Below, piece after piece: positions 61,973-64,000 of a stretch of DNA of 64,000 nt (its first letter is position 1; every line of letters begins with the position of its first letter). The stretch is from the NCBI GenBank assembly GCA_006386115.1, contig VFIW01000018.1, positions 558,001 through 622,000 on the forward strand, given 5' to 3'. Both the position numbers and the translations under genes were made by a program. Under the pieces are notes generated by a model that saw only the letters and a list, made by a program, of their open reading frames with translations, ran no database searches and was not told the origin of the DNA. This DNA comes from Globisporangium splendens (lineage: Eukaryota; Oomycota; Peronosporomycetes; Pythiales; Pythiaceae).

Positions 61973-63923
61973 CTACAGCGTCGACTCGTTTGTGTTACTG
62001 CCGTCGTCGTGTTGCCCGCCATCGTTGCCTGAGTCGTGGTCGACGCGTCGGCGCTTGTATTCATTGTACTTCTTCGAAGACCCTTTCACGAGCTCTGCTG
62101 GGTACTTTCGTGCGTTCTTGGCGATCTTGTCCTGCACCGCGGTGGGCAAATCTACATTGCATTTGTCTATAGTAAAAGTGACAAGCAAAGCAACGTAATG
62201 AGACTTTTTGTTCCTCCACCAAAGTCTAAAGCAACAATCACACCAATAGCAGCATAAAGATGGCACACAACACAGTACCTGCGAGGCGTACTAAATAGAT
62301 CAACACATCGCTGAGTTCTTCCCCCAAGTGTGTTTTCTCCTCTGGTGTCCATTCTGTTCGAGGCAAAAACGTATGGATCATCAGATATCGCAATGAGCAC
62401 TCGACAACACACATAAGGTCCACAAAGTCTTGATCTACGCACCTTCTATAGGCTTGTTCTCGTTCTTCCACTGAAAGATCTCGCACAATTCGCCGACTTC
62501 ACCTGTCATGGCCAGCAACAGATTGCGCGGCGTGTGAAACTACACACACACACAAAGATGCACGTCAACAAAATATGTTGGACTCGGATCCTATCAAAGT
62601 GAGGTCCACGGAATTACAACACATACCTGATTCCAATCACGCTGGTCGGCGAAGTGTGCCAGTTTCTTTCGAATCGATTCAAGCGTCGTTGTCTCCTCAA
62701 ACCGCGCCGGAGAGTGTAGCTCCTTCGAGGCGTCTGCAAAGTCGTCGTCGTCGTCGCCCATGCTGCTCTCGATCGCGCTCGCGAGCAGCGCCTCGCTCTC
62801 ATGCACGCCTGCTGCATCCAGGATGTCTGTGTCGTGCTCATGCGCGGCTTGCAACAACACGTGCGCCTGGGCTTGCGCGCGTGCTTGTGCTTGCACCTGG
62901 GTGTGAGCCTGTACCTGAGCTTGTGCTTGAGCAAGAGCTTGGGCCTGCGCTTGAGCGTTCAGCATCTCCTGAACTTGAGCATGCGCCTGCTCGACAGCTT
63001 GGGTCTGCGCTTTCAACAGCACCTGGGCTTGCGCCTGTGCCAATGCCTGAGATTGCGCTTGCGCATGAGCTTGAGCCTGTGCTTGTGCCACGGCGTGAGC
63101 ATGCGCTTGCGCTTGCGCTTGGTTCTGTGCGTGGGCTTGTGCTACTGCTTGCGCCTGCGCAAACTGCACCTGGAGGTCCATCTCTGCTGAGGTTGACAGC
63201 GCCGTCGCCGATGCCGCCGCGTGCATCTCGGAGCCCGAGAGCGACGGCGCGGCTTCGTTCTCGCTGCCCAGCTCGTAGTCAGAATCGTGGAGCGCAGGCA
63301 TGTTCTTGATCGCGTCGGGGCCGATCGGGTGGTTGTGCTTGTCCTGCATGCGCACTTTGACGCGGTACGTCGCGCCAAACTCGACCGCCGACGCGTACAC
63401 GTGGAACGGACAGCCAATATCCCTTAGCTTATGCCGCAGCCGTCGGCCATTGCCGCGCGCGCGGAACTTGATGCCATGCGTGCATTTGAACGTCTTGGAC
63501 AGGAACTCTGCAATGTTCTTACGATCATGGCGTCCTACATAGACAAGTTTTAGTCATGCTGCCCGAACGCTCAACATATACATACACACATGCTCTGCTA
63601 TACCGCGCGTTACCTTTGGAGACCGTGCGGTTGTACACCTCGAACGTGAGCGACGAGCGCTTGCGGATCGGATGGTGCTTGTCGATCGCGACGGCCACGG
63701 CGTGGTCGAACGCCGCCCAGTCGTCGTAGTACTCGTCGAAGAGCGCCGCGGAGCTGCCGCCATCCAGGCCGTCGTGGCCGTCGCCCTCGCCTTCGCCGCC
63801 CAGAGCCACCGACGCGGACGACGAGACTGCCGCGTGGACGTCCGCCAGGTGCGCGTGGCGCTCGTCGTCGCTCTCGTCCAGCGCGTCGACACCGCCCTTC
63901 ATCTCGAGCGGCTTCAGGTCCAT
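61973..63923 (-). CDS. FAR1/FLYWCH-like DNA-binding module, Ala-Gln repeat and dCTP pyrophosphatase fusion
   Basis: 527 residues in five exons (63614-63923, 62627-63534, 62443-62539, 62279-62353, 61973-62166; 1,584 nt). Residues about 98-175 resemble the zinc-binding module of FAR1/MULE proteins: [46 protein letters not shown] (C, C, H-x-H). Residues 227-335 are an Ala-Gln-rich repeat. From about 386 it is a complete DCTPP1-type all-alpha NTP pyrophosphatase, which cleaves dCTP and related nucleotides: [35 protein letters not shown] (ExxE), [20 protein letters not shown] (ExxD) and [19 protein letters not shown]. The enzyme's start lies in the same exon as the finger and repeat, so the fusion does not depend on splice choice. 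The C-terminus is KR- and Asp-rich. An upstream exon beyond the window is possible. Confidence 0.85.
62845..63170 (-). repeat. Ala-Gln coding repeat
   Basis: Imperfect hexanucleotide repeats (GCNCAR units) encode runs of AQAQAHAQ type for about 108 residues inside the fusion gene. Codons vary between units, so it is not a fresh microsatellite; the frame is preserved throughout. Confidence 0.8.
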
Positions 63924-64000
63924 TGTGCTGTTCTTGCGCTTGGGCAGCGTGTGTACCACGCAACACAAGTTGTGTTCCTTGTTTTGGGCAATGTTGCGAG

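Noticed and set aside
62801..63190. Leu/Cys/Arg-rich plus-strand frame over the Ala-Gln repeat
   Set aside because: It is the complement of a hexanucleotide-type coding repeat; splicing and DCTPP1 homology support the minus strand.
1..64000. CRISPR arrays, operons or bacterial signals
   Set aside because: Genes have spliceosomal introns and eukaryotic organisation; no regularly spaced direct repeats of CRISPR type were seen.

Overview
The window reads as nuclear DNA of an oomycete (a Pythium/Globisporangium- or Phytophthora-like water mould). The evidence is dense intron-poor genes with short GT-AG introns (48 to about 100 nt), oomycete Inr/FPR-type core promoter motifs, a Crinkler-type effector relic, a chromovirus, a FLYWCH/MULE transposon relic, and ankyrin/TKL kinases. 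Exon structures given here were derived by hand; for every spliced intact gene the exon lengths sum to a multiple of three.

Layout. 1-2431: 3' end of eIF2B-gamma and a seven-exon ER thiol isomerase ending in HEEL. 2432-11530: transposon-rich, gene-poor block holding gypsy pieces, LTR relics carrying host-type promoters, a broken MULE, a MITE-like repeat present twice, and a stop-riddled accessory gene. 11592-21946: bacterial-type glycyl-tRNA synthetase, an unrecognised helical protein, three N-myristoyltransferase (NMT) copies with relics of two more, and the COA5/PET191 cytochrome oxidase assembly factor. 24003-38417: PX-RING protein, single-pass membrane kinase, WDTC1-like WD40/TPR protein, PDZ/coiled-coil protein, PAAF1/Rpn14-like proteasome chaperone, triose-phosphate-type transporter and the Sec22 R-SNARE. 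38791-45810: a family of BAHD/condensation-like acyltransferases (one pseudogene, one missing its catalytic His, one intact, plus a distant relic at 29.9 kb). 46124-49913: ankyrin-pseudokinase and kinase modules that appear to form one gene. 50896-55214: RBR-like E3, mitochondrial IF-3 and eIF2-alpha. 55745-60212: an SLC12-type cotransporter fused in frame to a two-pore channel. 60267-61526: broken Crinkler. 61973-63923: a FAR1/FLYWCH-like DNA-binding module and an Ala-Gln repeat fused to a dCTP pyrophosphatase.

How the genes relate. Most are independent housekeeping genes, often divergently paired over 20-400 bp promoters. Local duplication and decay drive the rest: NMT, acyltransferase and kinase modules have each multiplied, with some copies losing catalytic residues. 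The two most unusual items are the cotransporter-channel fusion and the transposase-domain-dCTPase fusion; both are read directly from continuous reading frames.
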